Below, in pieces: positions 9,532-18,034 of a DNA stretch of 64,000 bases. A program made the position numbers and the translations under genes. The stretch spans positions 62,001 to 126,000 of the forward strand of contig NZ_JAJNKA010000001.1 in the NCBI RefSeq assembly GCF_021533215.1, written 5' to 3'. This DNA is from Portibacter lacus. GTDB lineage: Bacteria > Bacteroidota > Bacteroidia > Chitinophagales > Saprospiraceae. Under the pieces are notes generated by a model that saw only the letters and a program-made list of their open reading frames with translations, made no database searches and had not been told where the DNA came from. Within the stretch, counting starts at the first letter, position 1. The number at the start of each line of letters is the position of its first letter.

Positions 9532-9558
9532 CCATGTTCCCGAAAACTAGTAATCATA

Positions 9559-10200
9559 ATGTCTTATCTGCCACACATATATCCTTTAAGTGCGACATTT
9601 TTTATCACTTTTCGACTCGCTGATAGTCTACCTCAGCATAACATAGATCAGATTAAAGAAGAGTACATATGTTCTGCAAATAAAATTAAAGAAAAATATA
9701 TAGACAAGTAGAGGCAAGAGATTTTGATATACAATCTTAAAAAAGAAATGTTTGGAAATTTCGAGCATCAGCTGGATAAAAATCCATATGGAATGTGTTA
9801 CATGTAAAATACATCTGTTGCAGAAATCATCTATAATAAGATCATGGAATACCATAGTAGATATTATAACGTGCATGCTATTAGCATAATGCCTAACCAT
9901 GTTCATATGCTATTGGATACATCAAATCAAATATCAAATGATGAACTGATTGAGCATGTTCCTGATAATTTTGTTGATGTTGGAAATTGGATGCAACTTA
10001 TAAAAGGAGGAAGTGCATTTCAGATTAATAAATATCTAGGTCGTTCTGGCAAATTATGGGCAAAGGAGTCCTTTGATCATTATGTAAGATTTAACAAAGA
10101 AGGAGAATATGAACGAATCAAAGATTACATTTTACAAAATCCTATAAAAGCAGGGTTAGGTATTAAGTATAGGAAGAAACCTTTTTTGTACAGCATATAA
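9559..10200 (+). pseudogene. REP-associated tyrosine transposase (RAYT, Y1/IS200-like), decayed
   Basis: One continuous frame from ATG 9559 to TAA 10198 encodes a 213-codon RAYT-type Y1 transposase, but it is broken by TAG at 9709 and TAA at 9805. Before the first stop the text (YPLSATFFITFRLADSLP) matches RAYT N-termini. Between the stops KKEMFGNFEHQLDKNPYG is also typical. After the second stop come the HUH metal site MPNHVHML, the GRSGKLWAKESFDHYVRF region with the catalytic Tyr, and the family tail QNPIKAGL. Each stop is one base change from a Lys codon, so simple nonsense mutations explain it. The intact tail (9844-10200) could only give a fragment lacking the N-terminal strand. Repeats of the REP type flank it on both sides, supporting the RAYT assignment. 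Confidence 0.85.
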
Positions 10201-10210
10201 CTTTAGCAAA

Positions 10211-10266
10211 TTAAGTTTTCGCTACTTTAGTAGCGTTTTCTAGGACGAAGCTAAAGCATCAAAACA
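10211..10266. repeat. REP-like composite repeat, copy 2
   Basis: Unit A with the perfect CGCTACTTTAGTAGCG core lies at 10220-10235. Unit B (ACGAAGCTAAAGCATC) starts at 10245, in the same order and close to the same spacing as the copy at 9406. It begins about 10 nt after the RAYT stop codon. Confidence 0.75.
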
Positions 10267-10308
10267 TTATGTTTAATTCGTGAGCAAGTAGGTACTGATA
10301 TAATTTAA

Positions 10309-10404
10309 AACAAAGCTAAAGCATCACATACTTTGTTTTGGACGAGACTAAAGTCTCGAATACGTTAGGAGAAAGCAAGTAAGTTTTCGCTACTTTAGCA
10401 GCGT
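10309..10404. repeat. REP-like repeat cluster: two unit B, one unit A
   Basis: Unit B at 10310-10331 (ACAAAGCTAAAGCATCACAT) and a symmetric unit B at 10342-10363, whose core GAGACTAAAGTCTC is a perfect 6-bp stem, are followed by unit A at 10375-10404. The last A core reads CGCTACTTTAGCAGCG (one mismatch). The order is B then A, the reverse of the other two composites. The PhoD-like gene starts only 29 nt later, so a transcript from upstream would carry these hairpins. Confidence 0.7.
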
Positions 10405-10432
10405 TGTTAAAGCAAGCTAATTAGAAGGAATC

Positions 10433-13054
10433 ATGAAACGCAGAGATTATATTAAAACGATTACACTAGGATCGGTAATTCCAATGACGATATCGAGTTA
10501 CGGAATTCCTAAATACCTTGAAAGAGTATTCGGAGAATCAGTTCAAGTCGAGTTCGAAAGTAAGTGGAATTTGTGGAACGATATGAGCTGGGCAGGTCCA
10601 GAATATTGGGGAAACAGATTGCAGGATTGGGAAATAAAGGATGGAAAATTACTGTGTAATATCACAGGAGATAATAGAAATTTGCATTTGTTGACCATTC
10701 AGAATTCGGATGGGAAATCAGTCGTAGAAACGAGCGTAACCGTTCATGTTCTGAATAGTGGGAGCAAAGAATTCACAGATGGATGTGTCGGAATGATCCT
10801 TGGCGCAAAAGGAAATTTTGATGATTATCGGTCAGCTTCCGTTTTTGGAAAAGGACTGAAAATAGGGTTGAAAATGGATGGTAAGTTGAAGATTGGGGAA
10901 TCGCTGATTGATACAGGATTAGCTAAAGTTCCTGAGACTTTTACTATTTCAACAAAAGCACAACCAAGTAATAATGGACAGCAAGAACTCCTTATTGGGA
11001 TCTCGGTTCCAGGATTTGCTAAGCCTATTTTTGACACTACTGAGCTTGTAGAGGCTGATATGCTTGCAGGCAATTTCGCCCTATTATCTGATTTTGGGAA
11101 ATCTCGAAAAGTAGAAGATAACCCTTCATGCGCGTTTGAAGATTGGTCCATCAAGTCAGAAAAACTCCATGAAAATGAGCATCAGATTTTCGGCCCGATT
11201 TGCTTCACACAGTATACTTTGCACAAAGGCAAATTAAAACTTAAAGCTCAACTTGCTCCATTTGAGAAATTGCCTGATCATGTCGTTCGGCTGGAGTTCA
11301 AAAGAAATGGACAATGGAAAACGCAAGAAGAAACTAAAATAAACCATGCTGGAAGAGTAGTACTTTTCGAAGTGCCTGATTGGGCTGACGAAGAAGAAGT
11401 ACCTTTTAGAGTTGGGGCAGAGTTGCCTAGGAAAGATGGTGTTGTTCAATACTTTTATGAAGGCACGATTGCAAAGGAGCCGGTTGATGATGACGAAGTA
11501 AAAGTGGCTGTTTTGAATTGTAATGCACACTATGGTTTTCCAGATGCGGATATTCATGAAGGATTAAGCAAAATGGACTATGATCTTTGTGTTTTTCTAG
11601 GAGATCAATTTTATGAAAGTACTGGAGGATATGGCGTTCAGTTTACAGGAGAATTTGACAAGCGATGCTTAGATTTTCTGAGGAAATGGATGATGTTTGG
11701 TTGGTCTTATCGGGAGATTTTCAGAAATAAACCATGCGCAGTTATTACAGATGATCACGATGTTTACCATGGAAATCTTTGGGGTGCAGGCGGTGGACAT
11801 GCTGATACCTCCTTAGGTTTCGGGTCACCTGCACAGGATAGTGGCGGTTACAAAATGGATGCGGACTGGGTTAATGTACTTCAGTTTACACAGACGGGAC
11901 ATTTACCAGATGCCTATGATCCGACGCCAGTGGAACAAGGGATAAGCGTATATTATACGCAATGGAATTATGGAGGTGTTAGCTTTGCAATCTTGGAGGA
12001 TCGAAAGTTCAAAACGGCACCCAAAACGGTATTGCCTGAAGAAGCGGAAGTTTTTAATGGCTTCTTGATGAATAAATCTTTCGATATAAAAGCACATAGA
12101 AATATTGATGCTGAATTGCTAGGAAAGCGACAGGAAAAGTTTCTTGAAAATTGGGTGCTAGATTGGTCTGATAATGTCCAAATGAAGGCCGTTCTTTCGC
12201 AAACAAATTTTGCAACCATTGCGACCTTACCGAAAGATGCGGAAAATGATTCTGTAGTTCCAAAATTACATATACCGGAGCGAGGAGAATATATTACAGG
12301 AGATGCACCGACGGTGGATATGGATTCTAACGGATGGCCGCAAGAAAAGCGAGATAAAACAATTGAAATAATTAGAAAAGCGATGTCTTTTCATATTGCT
12401 GGAGATCAACACTTGGGGACGTTTGTTCAGTATGGTGTTGATGATTTTGGAGACAGTGGATATGCATTTACTGGACCATCGCTTAATAACGTATGGCCAA
12501 GACGTTTCTGGCCTGAAGTAGATTACAGTAACCACAGTATAGAAAGCCCAGCATATGTAGGCGATCACGTAGATGGTTTTGGGAATAAAATTACGGTGCA
12601 TGGCGTAACGAATCCATTCAATCAGCATAAAGAACCTGCCATTCTATACAATCGATCGAATGGTTATGGGATGGTCACATTTAATAAAAAAGAGCGGACT
12701 ATAAAATCGGAATGTTTTCAGCGCTTTCAAGATCCGTTGAGTGATGAAGGTCAATATCCGGATTGGCCGATAACGGTTACCCAAGAAGATAACTACCTTA
12801 GTAAAGCGACTATCTTACTTCCAGAAATATCAGTTAATTCTAAATCACTGCCAGTTTTAAAAGTTTACAAACAAGATGGGACTTTGCTTTATGTGATGAA
12901 GATGCCTTCACAAAACTACCAACCAAGGGTTTTTGAGAAAGGAAAGTATTCAATTGTACTTGAGCTTGCTGAGAATTCTAATGTAAGTAAAAAGCTTAAG
13001 GTCAAGGCTTCGGCAAAACAAAAGAAAAAATTGAAAATTGATTTAACAGCATAA
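10433..13054 (+). CDS. PhoD-like metallophosphoesterase with N-terminal lectin-like domain, Tat-exported
   Basis: An 873-residue secreted protein. The N-terminus MKRRDYIKT followed by a hydrophobic stretch is a twin-arginine signal, as in PhoD enzymes, which load metals in the cytoplasm before export. Residues about 40-230 look like a concanavalin-type beta-sandwich (WNLWNDMSWAGPEYWGN, later CAFEDWSIKSE), which could bind carbohydrate. The metallophosphoesterase domain begins near 365, with metal ligands in LGDQFYES (Asp391), TDDHDVYHGN (Asp440-Asp443) and AGDQHLGT (Asp658, His660). Characterised family members cleave phosphodiesters or phosphomonoesters. A GAAGGA sequence 5 nt upstream serves as ribosome binding site. 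It is followed 42 nt later by the second sulfatase, so a role in removing charged groups from a glycan is plausible, but the substrate is unknown. Confidence 0.82.
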   Translation: MKRRDYIKTITLGSVIPMTISSYGIPKYLERVFGESVQVEFESKWNLWNDMSWAGPEYWGNRLQDWEIKDGKLLCNITGDNRNLHLLTIQNSDGKSVVETSVTVHVLNSGSKEFTDGCVGMILGAKGNFDDYRSASVFGKGLKIGLKMDGKLKIGESLIDTGLAKVPETFTISTKAQPSNNGQQELLIGISVPGFAKPIFDTTELVEADMLAGNFALLSDFGKSRKVEDNPSCAFEDWSIKSEKLHENEHQIFGPICFTQYTLHKGKLKLKAQLAPFEKLPDHVVRLEFKRNGQWKTQEETKINHAGRVVLFEVPDWADEEEVPFRVGAELPRKDGVVQYFYEGTIAKEPVDDDEVKVAVLNCNAHYGFPDADIHEGLSKMDYDLCVFLGDQFYESTGGYGVQFTGEFDKRCLDFLRKWMMFGWSYREIFRNKPCAVITDDHDVYHGNLWGAGGGHADTSLGFGSPAQDSGGYKMDADWVNVLQFTQTGHLPDAYDPTPVEQGISVYYTQWNYGGVSFAILEDRKFKTAPKTVLPEEAEVFNGFLMNKSFDIKAHRNIDAELLGKRQEKFLENWVLDWSDNVQMKAVLSQTNFATIATLPKDAENDSVVPKLHIPERGEYITGDAPTVDMDSNGWPQEKRDKTIEIIRKAMSFHIAGDQHLGTFVQYGVDDFGDSGYAFTGPSLNNVWPRRFWPEVDYSNHSIESPAYVGDHVDGFGNKITVHGVTNPFNQHKEPAILYNRSNGYGMVTFNKKERTIKSECFQRFQDPLSDEGQYPDWPITVTQEDNYLSKATILLPEISVNSKSLPVLKVYKQDGTLLYVMKMPSQNYQPRVFEKGKYSIVLELAENSNVSKKLKVKASAKQKKKLKIDLTA

Positions 13055-13096
13055 CCAGCATATATTTATTCAATATTAACCATCTAATAATACAAG

Positions 13097-15193
13097 ATGA
13101 AAAAACTTTTAAGTCTTTGCCTTCTAGCTACGTTTTTATTAAGTGGAACGTCTGTGTTCTGCCAAAATTCTAACATTGACCTAGAAGAAAAACCTAATAT
13201 TATATTCATATTCACGGATGACTTAGGAGTGGGAGATATCGGAGTCTTATACCAAAATGAACGGAAAAGATTAGGTGTTAAATCCGAGCCATGGACATCT
13301 ACACCACAATTGGATCGAATGGCACAGGAGGGCGCAATTCTCTCGAACCATTATTCTGCAGCACCAGTGTGTGCACCTTCTCGAGCATCACTATTGACGG
13401 GGTTAAGCCAGGGCCATGCCAATGTTAGAAATAACCAGTTTGATAAGGCTTTAGCCGATAATCATACGATGGCGAATGTGTTGCAAAAGGCGGGTTATAA
13501 CACAGCGGCTATTGGGAAGTGGGGCTTGCAAGGAGATAAAAGGTGGTCTAAGGATGGAGATGCATGGCCAGGTCATCCTAACAAAAGAGGCTTCGATTAT
13601 TTCTACGGTTATATGAGGCACAAAGATGGACATGAGCATTATCCACATGAAGGAGTATATAGAGGAGCAAAGTCCGTTTATGAAAATGAACGAGAAATTA
13701 CTTCGGGGTTAAACAAATGTTTTACGGGTGATTTATGGACGGCCATTGCGAAGAAATGGATCACAGATCAAGTAAAAGAAGATGAAAAGCCGTTTTTTAT
13801 GTTTCTGGCTTATGATACACCTCATGCCGTCTTAGAATTACCGACGCAAGCCTATCCGAAAGGTGGTGGACTTAATGGCGGCGTTCAATGGATCGGCAAA
13901 GAAGGAGAAATGATCAATACCGCTTCAGGGGAAGTGGATTCCTACGTTCATGATGAATATGCACGCGCAACTTATGATGATGATCGAGATGAAACGACAG
14001 CTGAAGTGCCTTGGCCGGATACGTATAAGCGTTATGCGACGGGTGTGCGAAGAATCGATGACGGTGTGGGCGATATTATCCAACTGCTTAAAGATCTAGA
14101 TATCGATGACAACACGATGATTGTGTTTAGTTCGGATAATGGTCCATCTAAAGAGTCTTACTTACCGAAGGGGTACGTAAGCTATAGACCAGATTTCTTT
14201 AATAGTTTCGGTGAATTTGATGGGATAAAAAGAGATGTATTAGAGGGAGGAGTCAGAGTGCCGCTAATTGTGAGATGGCCTAAGAAAATAAAGGCGAATA
14301 GTGTGGTTGATATGCCGAGTATTTCTTATGATTGGTTGCCGACCTTCACTGATGCGGCTGGAATTCCTGGACCTGCTATTATAGATGGCGTTTCATTGCT
14401 TCCATCACTGACTGGATCTGGAAAACAGCGAGAAAGTCTAGTATATGTAGAGTATCAAAACAATGGGAAAACACCTAAATATGAGGAGTTTTCACCTAAG
14501 AATAGAAATAGAGTTAGAAAGGAAATGCAAATGATTCGAAAAGGTGACTTGATCGGATTAAGGTATAATATCGGCAATGTGGATGATGATTTTGAGATTT
14601 ATGATATTGTAAATGATCCTCAGCAAAGTAAGGATCTGGCACAGCAAGATGAAGAGATGCAGGCATTGAATGGTTGGATGAAAGATAGAGTGTTGCAGAT
14701 TCGCAGACCAGATACTTCAGCAGCAAGACCGTATGATAGTGCTGTGGTTCCTGCGGTCAATGTTAAAAAAAAGAAAGGATTGCTATATAAGTCTTTCGCT
14801 GGTAACTTTCCTTGGTTGCCAGAGATGGTTTCGATGAAAGAGGAAAGTACGGGAATGGTTAAAAGTATCAACGATTTTAAATTGGACAAAAAAGCAGGGA
14901 ATTTATTATTAATAGAAGGATTTATAGAAGTGCCAGAAGGAGGGGAGTATGTATTTACCTTAAGTGCGAAAGAGAAGGCATTGATGAAAATTCACGATGC
15001 AACGATCATTGATGCGGATTATAATTACGAAGCCAATGATGAAATATCAGCGGAAATATTATTAGAGAAAGGCGTTCATCCGATTAAGATTTATGTGCAG
15101 AATAGTGGCAAGGCAAAGGCTCCGATTGACTTGCAGTGGCAAGGTCCGAATTTCGAAAAGGCTGAAATTTCTGGAAGTGTGTTATTTCATTGA
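13097..15193 (+). CDS. Sulfatase (S1 formylglycine type) with C-terminal PA14-like domain
   Basis: A 698-residue secreted sulfatase. The signal peptide ends around SVFCQ. The metal-binding IFTDDLGVGDIG motif follows at about residue 38, and the nucleophile is Cys92 in VCAPSRASLLTG, to be oxidised to formylglycine. GKWGLQG and SSDNGPSKE are the later active-site blocks. The catalytic part ends near residue 550. The last ~120 residues (from GLLYKSFAGNFPWLP to the end) show the GxxxxYF...LxVEGxxxVPxxGxYxF pattern of a PA14-like beta domain with a closing LQWQGP, probably for carbohydrate binding. Normal S1 enzymes are about 500 residues, so this is an extended form. It is probably co-transcribed with the PhoD-like gene. 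Substrate not assignable. Confidence 0.9.
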   Translation: MKKLLSLCLLATFLLSGTSVFCQNSNIDLEEKPNIIFIFTDDLGVGDIGVLYQNERKRLGVKSEPWTSTPQLDRMAQEGAILSNHYSAAPVCAPSRASLLTGLSQGHANVRNNQFDKALADNHTMANVLQKAGYNTAAIGKWGLQGDKRWSKDGDAWPGHPNKRGFDYFYGYMRHKDGHEHYPHEGVYRGAKSVYENEREITSGLNKCFTGDLWTAIAKKWITDQVKEDEKPFFMFLAYDTPHAVLELPTQAYPKGGGLNGGVQWIGKEGEMINTASGEVDSYVHDEYARATYDDDRDETTAEVPWPDTYKRYATGVRRIDDGVGDIIQLLKDLDIDDNTMIVFSSDNGPSKESYLPKGYVSYRPDFFNSFGEFDGIKRDVLEGGVRVPLIVRWPKKIKANSVVDMPSISYDWLPTFTDAAGIPGPAIIDGVSLLPSLTGSGKQRESLVYVEYQNNGKTPKYEEFSPKNRNRVRKEMQMIRKGDLIGLRYNIGNVDDDFEIYDIVNDPQQSKDLAQQDEEMQALNGWMKDRVLQIRRPDTSAARPYDSAVVPAVNVKKKKGLLYKSFAGNFPWLPEMVSMKEESTGMVKSINDFKLDKKAGNLLLIEGFIEVPEGGEYVFTLSAKEKALMKIHDATIIDADYNYEANDEISAEILLEKGVHPIKIYVQNSGKAKAPIDLQWQGPNFEKAEISGSVLFH

Positions 15194-15219
15194 TGAATAA
15201 ATAAGAAAATATAAGGTTC

Positions 15220-15307
15220 TTCCCAATGGATTTATTTTGGGAATTTGATAGCATTGTTAAAATTTGTTACCTGAAAATCAAGGATTGACAAAATTCTAAT
15301 CCTTTTT
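15220..15307. terminator. Two hairpins between convergent sulfatase and C11 protease genes
   Basis: The first hairpin pairs TTCCCAA (15220-15226) with TTGGGAA (15237-15243). The second pairs AAGGATT (15280-15286) with AATCCTT (15298-15304) and runs into TTTTT, the normal form of a rho-independent terminator for the plus-strand sulfatase. Their position between two gene ends fits. Confidence 0.55.
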
Positions 15308-15314
15308 GAATTCA

Positions 15315-16745
15315 TTAATAACGATATTTATTAACTCCACCTGTTGCTGATGAATCCTTGTCAAATAAATAATCTAAATATTCAAAGAAGTTTTCAATTT
15401 TATTATTTCCTCTGCTTGCTCCATCTTTGCACCAATCGTAAAGCCCATATGAGTTTTGTTCATTTGATTTATCATCGGGATGAAACCAAGTTGTATGAGA
15501 CCAAAATGATCTGTTTGTTTGAGAAAAAACTTTATTTCCAATAGGAATAATCTGATAAACACCGTTTTTCCCATCTTGAAAAACTTCAGTGTTTGGTAGA
15601 AATCCTCGTCCACAATAAGAATAGATTACAAATTGATCTATCGCTTCACAAACTTCTGAGGCTAACTGCCTACTTGCGTTGTTTATATTTATGTTTTGTG
15701 CAATCAATTCATAAAAGTGATAAGCATCTATGTATGGAGAAGTAAGTTGAGCTATTTCTAGATTGTTATTTGTATTATGATAATATCCCAATGTGTTTTG
15801 TATAATATCTAAAATCACATCGTCTTCTTCATTGGGTAAGAGTCTGCTAAGTTCATCTATTTTTCTTTTTATGTGATCTATCTGGGAATTGTCAAATAGT
15901 CCCCAAGATGCCCAAGCTTGATTATCGTATATTTCCTCTAGAATTATTTTAGAAAATTCTAAAGCATTCATATGATAAGGATTCATTGTTCTTTCAGGTC
16001 CTGGACTGAAGTAGTTATTATCGAGGTCAATGTTTTTATTATTATCAACTTGTAATCTGTTAAATATCTGGTCGTAAGCCCAAGCTGCAGATAATGGGGC
16101 AGAGGCGATAATATAATCGGCTGAAAATTGGTCTTCATTATTGGGTCTCCATTCATAGAAGTTTTCGAGACCTGCCATTGAACAAACATCTAAACCAAGA
16201 ATGTCAACTGATTCGTTTCCACTTAAGACATCTCTTAGTTCACCTGGATACAACTTGTCATTGATTCCAGATTCTGCATCAGGACACATACCGACACCAT
16301 TGCCATGAGATCTCAATACTAACATGTAATGTTTTGCTGGAAAATAATGCTTACAATATTGAATGAAATTTTTCAGCACGGCAGCATCGCCCATTTCTAA
16401 ATCATGAGATTGATTAATTCTTATTTGAGGTAAAAATTCATGACCATTTAATCTTTCAAAATTTTCATTGTTAAATCTATACAATCGTGTGTCCGTAAAA
16501 TTTTCTCCTAGTACAGTTGAATCTTCTGAAAATCCTGGCGTGCGATCTATTAATGTAATAACCTCGTAACCTTCGGAAGTTTTACCAATCCTCATTTCAT
16601 TCATGTCATTTAACAAATCTACTTCAGATGAATTAGATCCTACAGCGTAATGCATGATCGTCCAACCATTTATTTCTTGTGCATTTAATAGAATTTGTGT
16701 AAATAAGATTAGGCAAATTAAATTAGTTGTTTTTCTGAAATACAT
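15315..16745 (-). CDS. Clostripain-family (C11) cysteine protease, secreted
   Basis: A 476-residue protein with a signal peptide (cut around LLNAQ). It has the clan CD caspase-like fold signs of family C11: WTIMHYAVGSN at the start, a YMLVLRSHGNG strand with catalytic His147, and DILGLDVCSMAG with catalytic Cys188. Known C11 enzymes cleave after Arg or Lys, often after autoactivation. No cleavage site was identified here. A role in nutrient acquisition or processing of surface proteins is an inference. It stands alone on the minus strand, bounded by terminator hairpins downstream and a 156-nt spacer upstream. Confidence 0.85.
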   Translation of the reverse strand: MYFRKTTNLICLILFTQILLNAQEINGWTIMHYAVGSNSSEVDLLNDMNEMRIGKTSEGYEVITLIDRTPGFSEDSTVLGENFTDTRLYRFNNENFERLNGHEFLPQIRINQSHDLEMGDAAVLKNFIQYCKHYFPAKHYMLVLRSHGNGVGMCPDAESGINDKLYPGELRDVLSGNESVDILGLDVCSMAGLENFYEWRPNNEDQFSADYIIASAPLSAAWAYDQIFNRLQVDNNKNIDLDNNYFSPGPERTMNPYHMNALEFSKIILEEIYDNQAWASWGLFDNSQIDHIKRKIDELSRLLPNEEDDVILDIIQNTLGYYHNTNNNLEIAQLTSPYIDAYHFYELIAQNININNASRQLASEVCEAIDQFVIYSYCGRGFLPNTEVFQDGKNGVYQIIPIGNKVFSQTNRSFWSHTTWFHPDDKSNEQNSYGLYDWCKDGASRGNNKIENFFEYLDYLFDKDSSATGGVNKYRY

Positions 16746-16901
16746 ACCGATATACTTAATTGTCGAATACAGGATATTAATCGCTGTTTCTCCTTAAAAT
16801 TAATTCTCTACGGTAATAACGGAATTTAACTATGAATTGCGTTGTAGCAACTAAGAAATACGTTGATTATTTTTTGTTTAATCTAGAATGGAAGATTTTT
16901 T

Positions 16902-17339
16902 CTAAATGCTTTCCGCCATCTCTTTAATCTTTTCCAAAATTCCTGCCCAGCCTCCACCAGCTAATGCTTCATCATATCGTTCTTTTCCGTTTGCTGCGGT
17001 TTCATATCCCGATTGAGTTACTTTAAGAATCGTAGAAGAATCACTTTCACTTAATTCATAGACCACGGTTAGATGATTTTCTGGCGTTTGTGCGTAATCA
17101 GCATTGGGATCGATAACGGTATAGACCATTTTCGTCTTAGGAGAAAAGCTAGTCATGAAGCCGGAAACATAGACCACTTGATCGTGAATGCCTCGCCATA
17201 AGACAGGGCTGCTTTCCGCGAAATCAGTTTCGATGGCACAAGTGTACATGTATTCTGGGGTCAATTTTGGATTGACCAATAAATCCCAGACCTTATCTAG
17301 GGAAGCGTTAATTGTTATCTCATTTATTATATCTGTCAT
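16902..17339 (-). CDS. SRPBCC / AHSA1-like (START fold) protein
   Basis: A small cytosolic protein of the SRPBCC superfamily, AHSA1-like branch, which has a hydrophobic ligand pocket. It opens with EITINASLDKVWDLLVNPK, the normal beta-1/helix start, and ends with the amphipathic helix GGGWAGILEKIKEMAES. The ATG at 17339 is preferred over the in-frame ATG at 17357: it gives the usual family start (MTDIINEITI), and a TATCTTTG promoter element lies between them. The product then has 145 residues. Proteins of this family have varied or unknown roles; no ligand can be named. Confidence 0.8.
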   Translation of the reverse strand: MTDIINEITINASLDKVWDLLVNPKLTPEYMYTCAIETDFAESSPVLWRGIHDQVVYVSGFMTSFSPKTKMVYTVIDPNADYAQTPENHLTVVYELSESDSSTILKVTQSGYETAANGKERYDEALAGGGWAGILEKIKEMAESI

Positions 17340-17343
17340 AAAA

Positions 17344-17371
17344 CAAAGATAAGACAAAGTGGAATAGCAAA
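17344..17371 (-). promoter_or_regulatory. Possible Bacteroidota promoter for the SRPBCC gene
   Basis: On the minus strand TTTG (17371-17368) is followed after 16 nt by TATCTTTG (17351-17344), which matches the Bacteroidota -7 consensus TAnnTTTG. The spacer is a little short of the usual 19-21. Only 4 nt separate it from the ATG at 17339, so the transcript would be nearly leaderless. Confidence 0.4.
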
Positions 17372-17492
17372 GTTATAGAATAAGGAGAATGACTTATGGA
17401 ATCGGGAGAAGGACGCGTATTGTGATGTCTAAGTAGAATATGTTAAGCTGAAAGGATTTAAAAAGAAATTGAAATTGTTAACTTTATTATCT

Positions 17493-17696
17493 ATGGAGGA
17501 AATAATATTTATTGTTAAAGAAAGTGAGGAAGGTGGCTTTATTGCAACTGCATTAGGTTACTCCATTGTGACAGACGGTGAGACAATGGAAGAGTTACGA
17601 AATAATGTAAAGGAATCGGTTCAATGCCATTTTGATGTTGATGGTCCTAAAATTATTCGACTGCATGTTGTAAAAGAGGAAGTGTTTTCAGTATGA
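17493..17696 (+). CDS. hicB: HicB-like antitoxin
   Basis: A 67-residue protein of the HicB type, the antitoxin that binds and blocks the HicA mRNA interferase. It shows the partial RNase H-like core: IIFIVKESEEGGFIATALGYSIVTDGETMEEL followed by the VKESVQCHF helix. The ATG at 17493 is chosen; a TTG at 17469 would add eight residues not typical of the family. Its stop overlaps the start of hicA in an ATGA, so the pair was translationally coupled. The hicA partner is broken, which leaves this as an orphan antitoxin. No C-terminal DNA-binding extension is present. Confidence 0.82.
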   Translation: MEEIIFIVKESEEGGFIATALGYSIVTDGETMEELRNNVKESVQCHFDVDGPKIIRLHVVKEEVFSV

Positions 17697-17834
17697 AAAT
17701 ATCAAGGAATGTAACGGGAAAAATATTGATCAAAAAACTGAAACCACTTAGGCACGCTGTCCTCAATATTAAATCAAATTGCGTCTCATCACAGAATATC
17801 TAAAGCAGAACTTTTAGAAAATCTCTTTGGCTAA
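17693..17834 (+). pseudogene. hicA: hicA toxin remnant (internal deletion and frameshift)
   Basis: Starting in the ATGA overlap with hicB, the frame reads MKISRNVTGKILIKKLKPLR, the N-terminus of HicA. It then runs out of frame and stops at 17801-17803. A second frame, starting around 17751, reads GTLSSILNQIASHHRISKAE and ends LLENLFG with a stop at 17832, which is the normal HicA C-terminus. The 142-nt remnant is far shorter than the ~80 codons expected. About 30 codons from the middle, including the region of the catalytic His and the RNA-binding strands, are missing. The toxin should therefore be inactive. Confidence 0.85.
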
Positions 17835-18034
17835 AAAGATTAAACTTCAGGGGATCTCACATTGTTAGCAAATGACTATCTTCTTTAACAACATTTATTT
17901 TGGATTTGGGAATACGCTCGTGATATTTTTTAATAAACCTTTAAAAATAATTATAATAATTGAAAAGAAGTTGGCCATTTTCAATGTCAATTTAAAGTAG
18001 GAAGTAAAATCTATAATACATAAAAAAATATTTA
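17835..18034. other. Intergenic, nothing recognised
   Basis: About 200 AT-rich nucleotides between the hicA remnant and the end of the convergent AraC-type gene. No gene fragment, repeat or convincing terminator was seen. Confidence 0.5.

Noticed and set aside
9844-10200. The 118-codon frame as a complete small transposase
   Set aside because: It lacks the N-terminal RAYT strand and the recognisable text continues in frame upstream through two stop codons, so the unit is a pseudogene.
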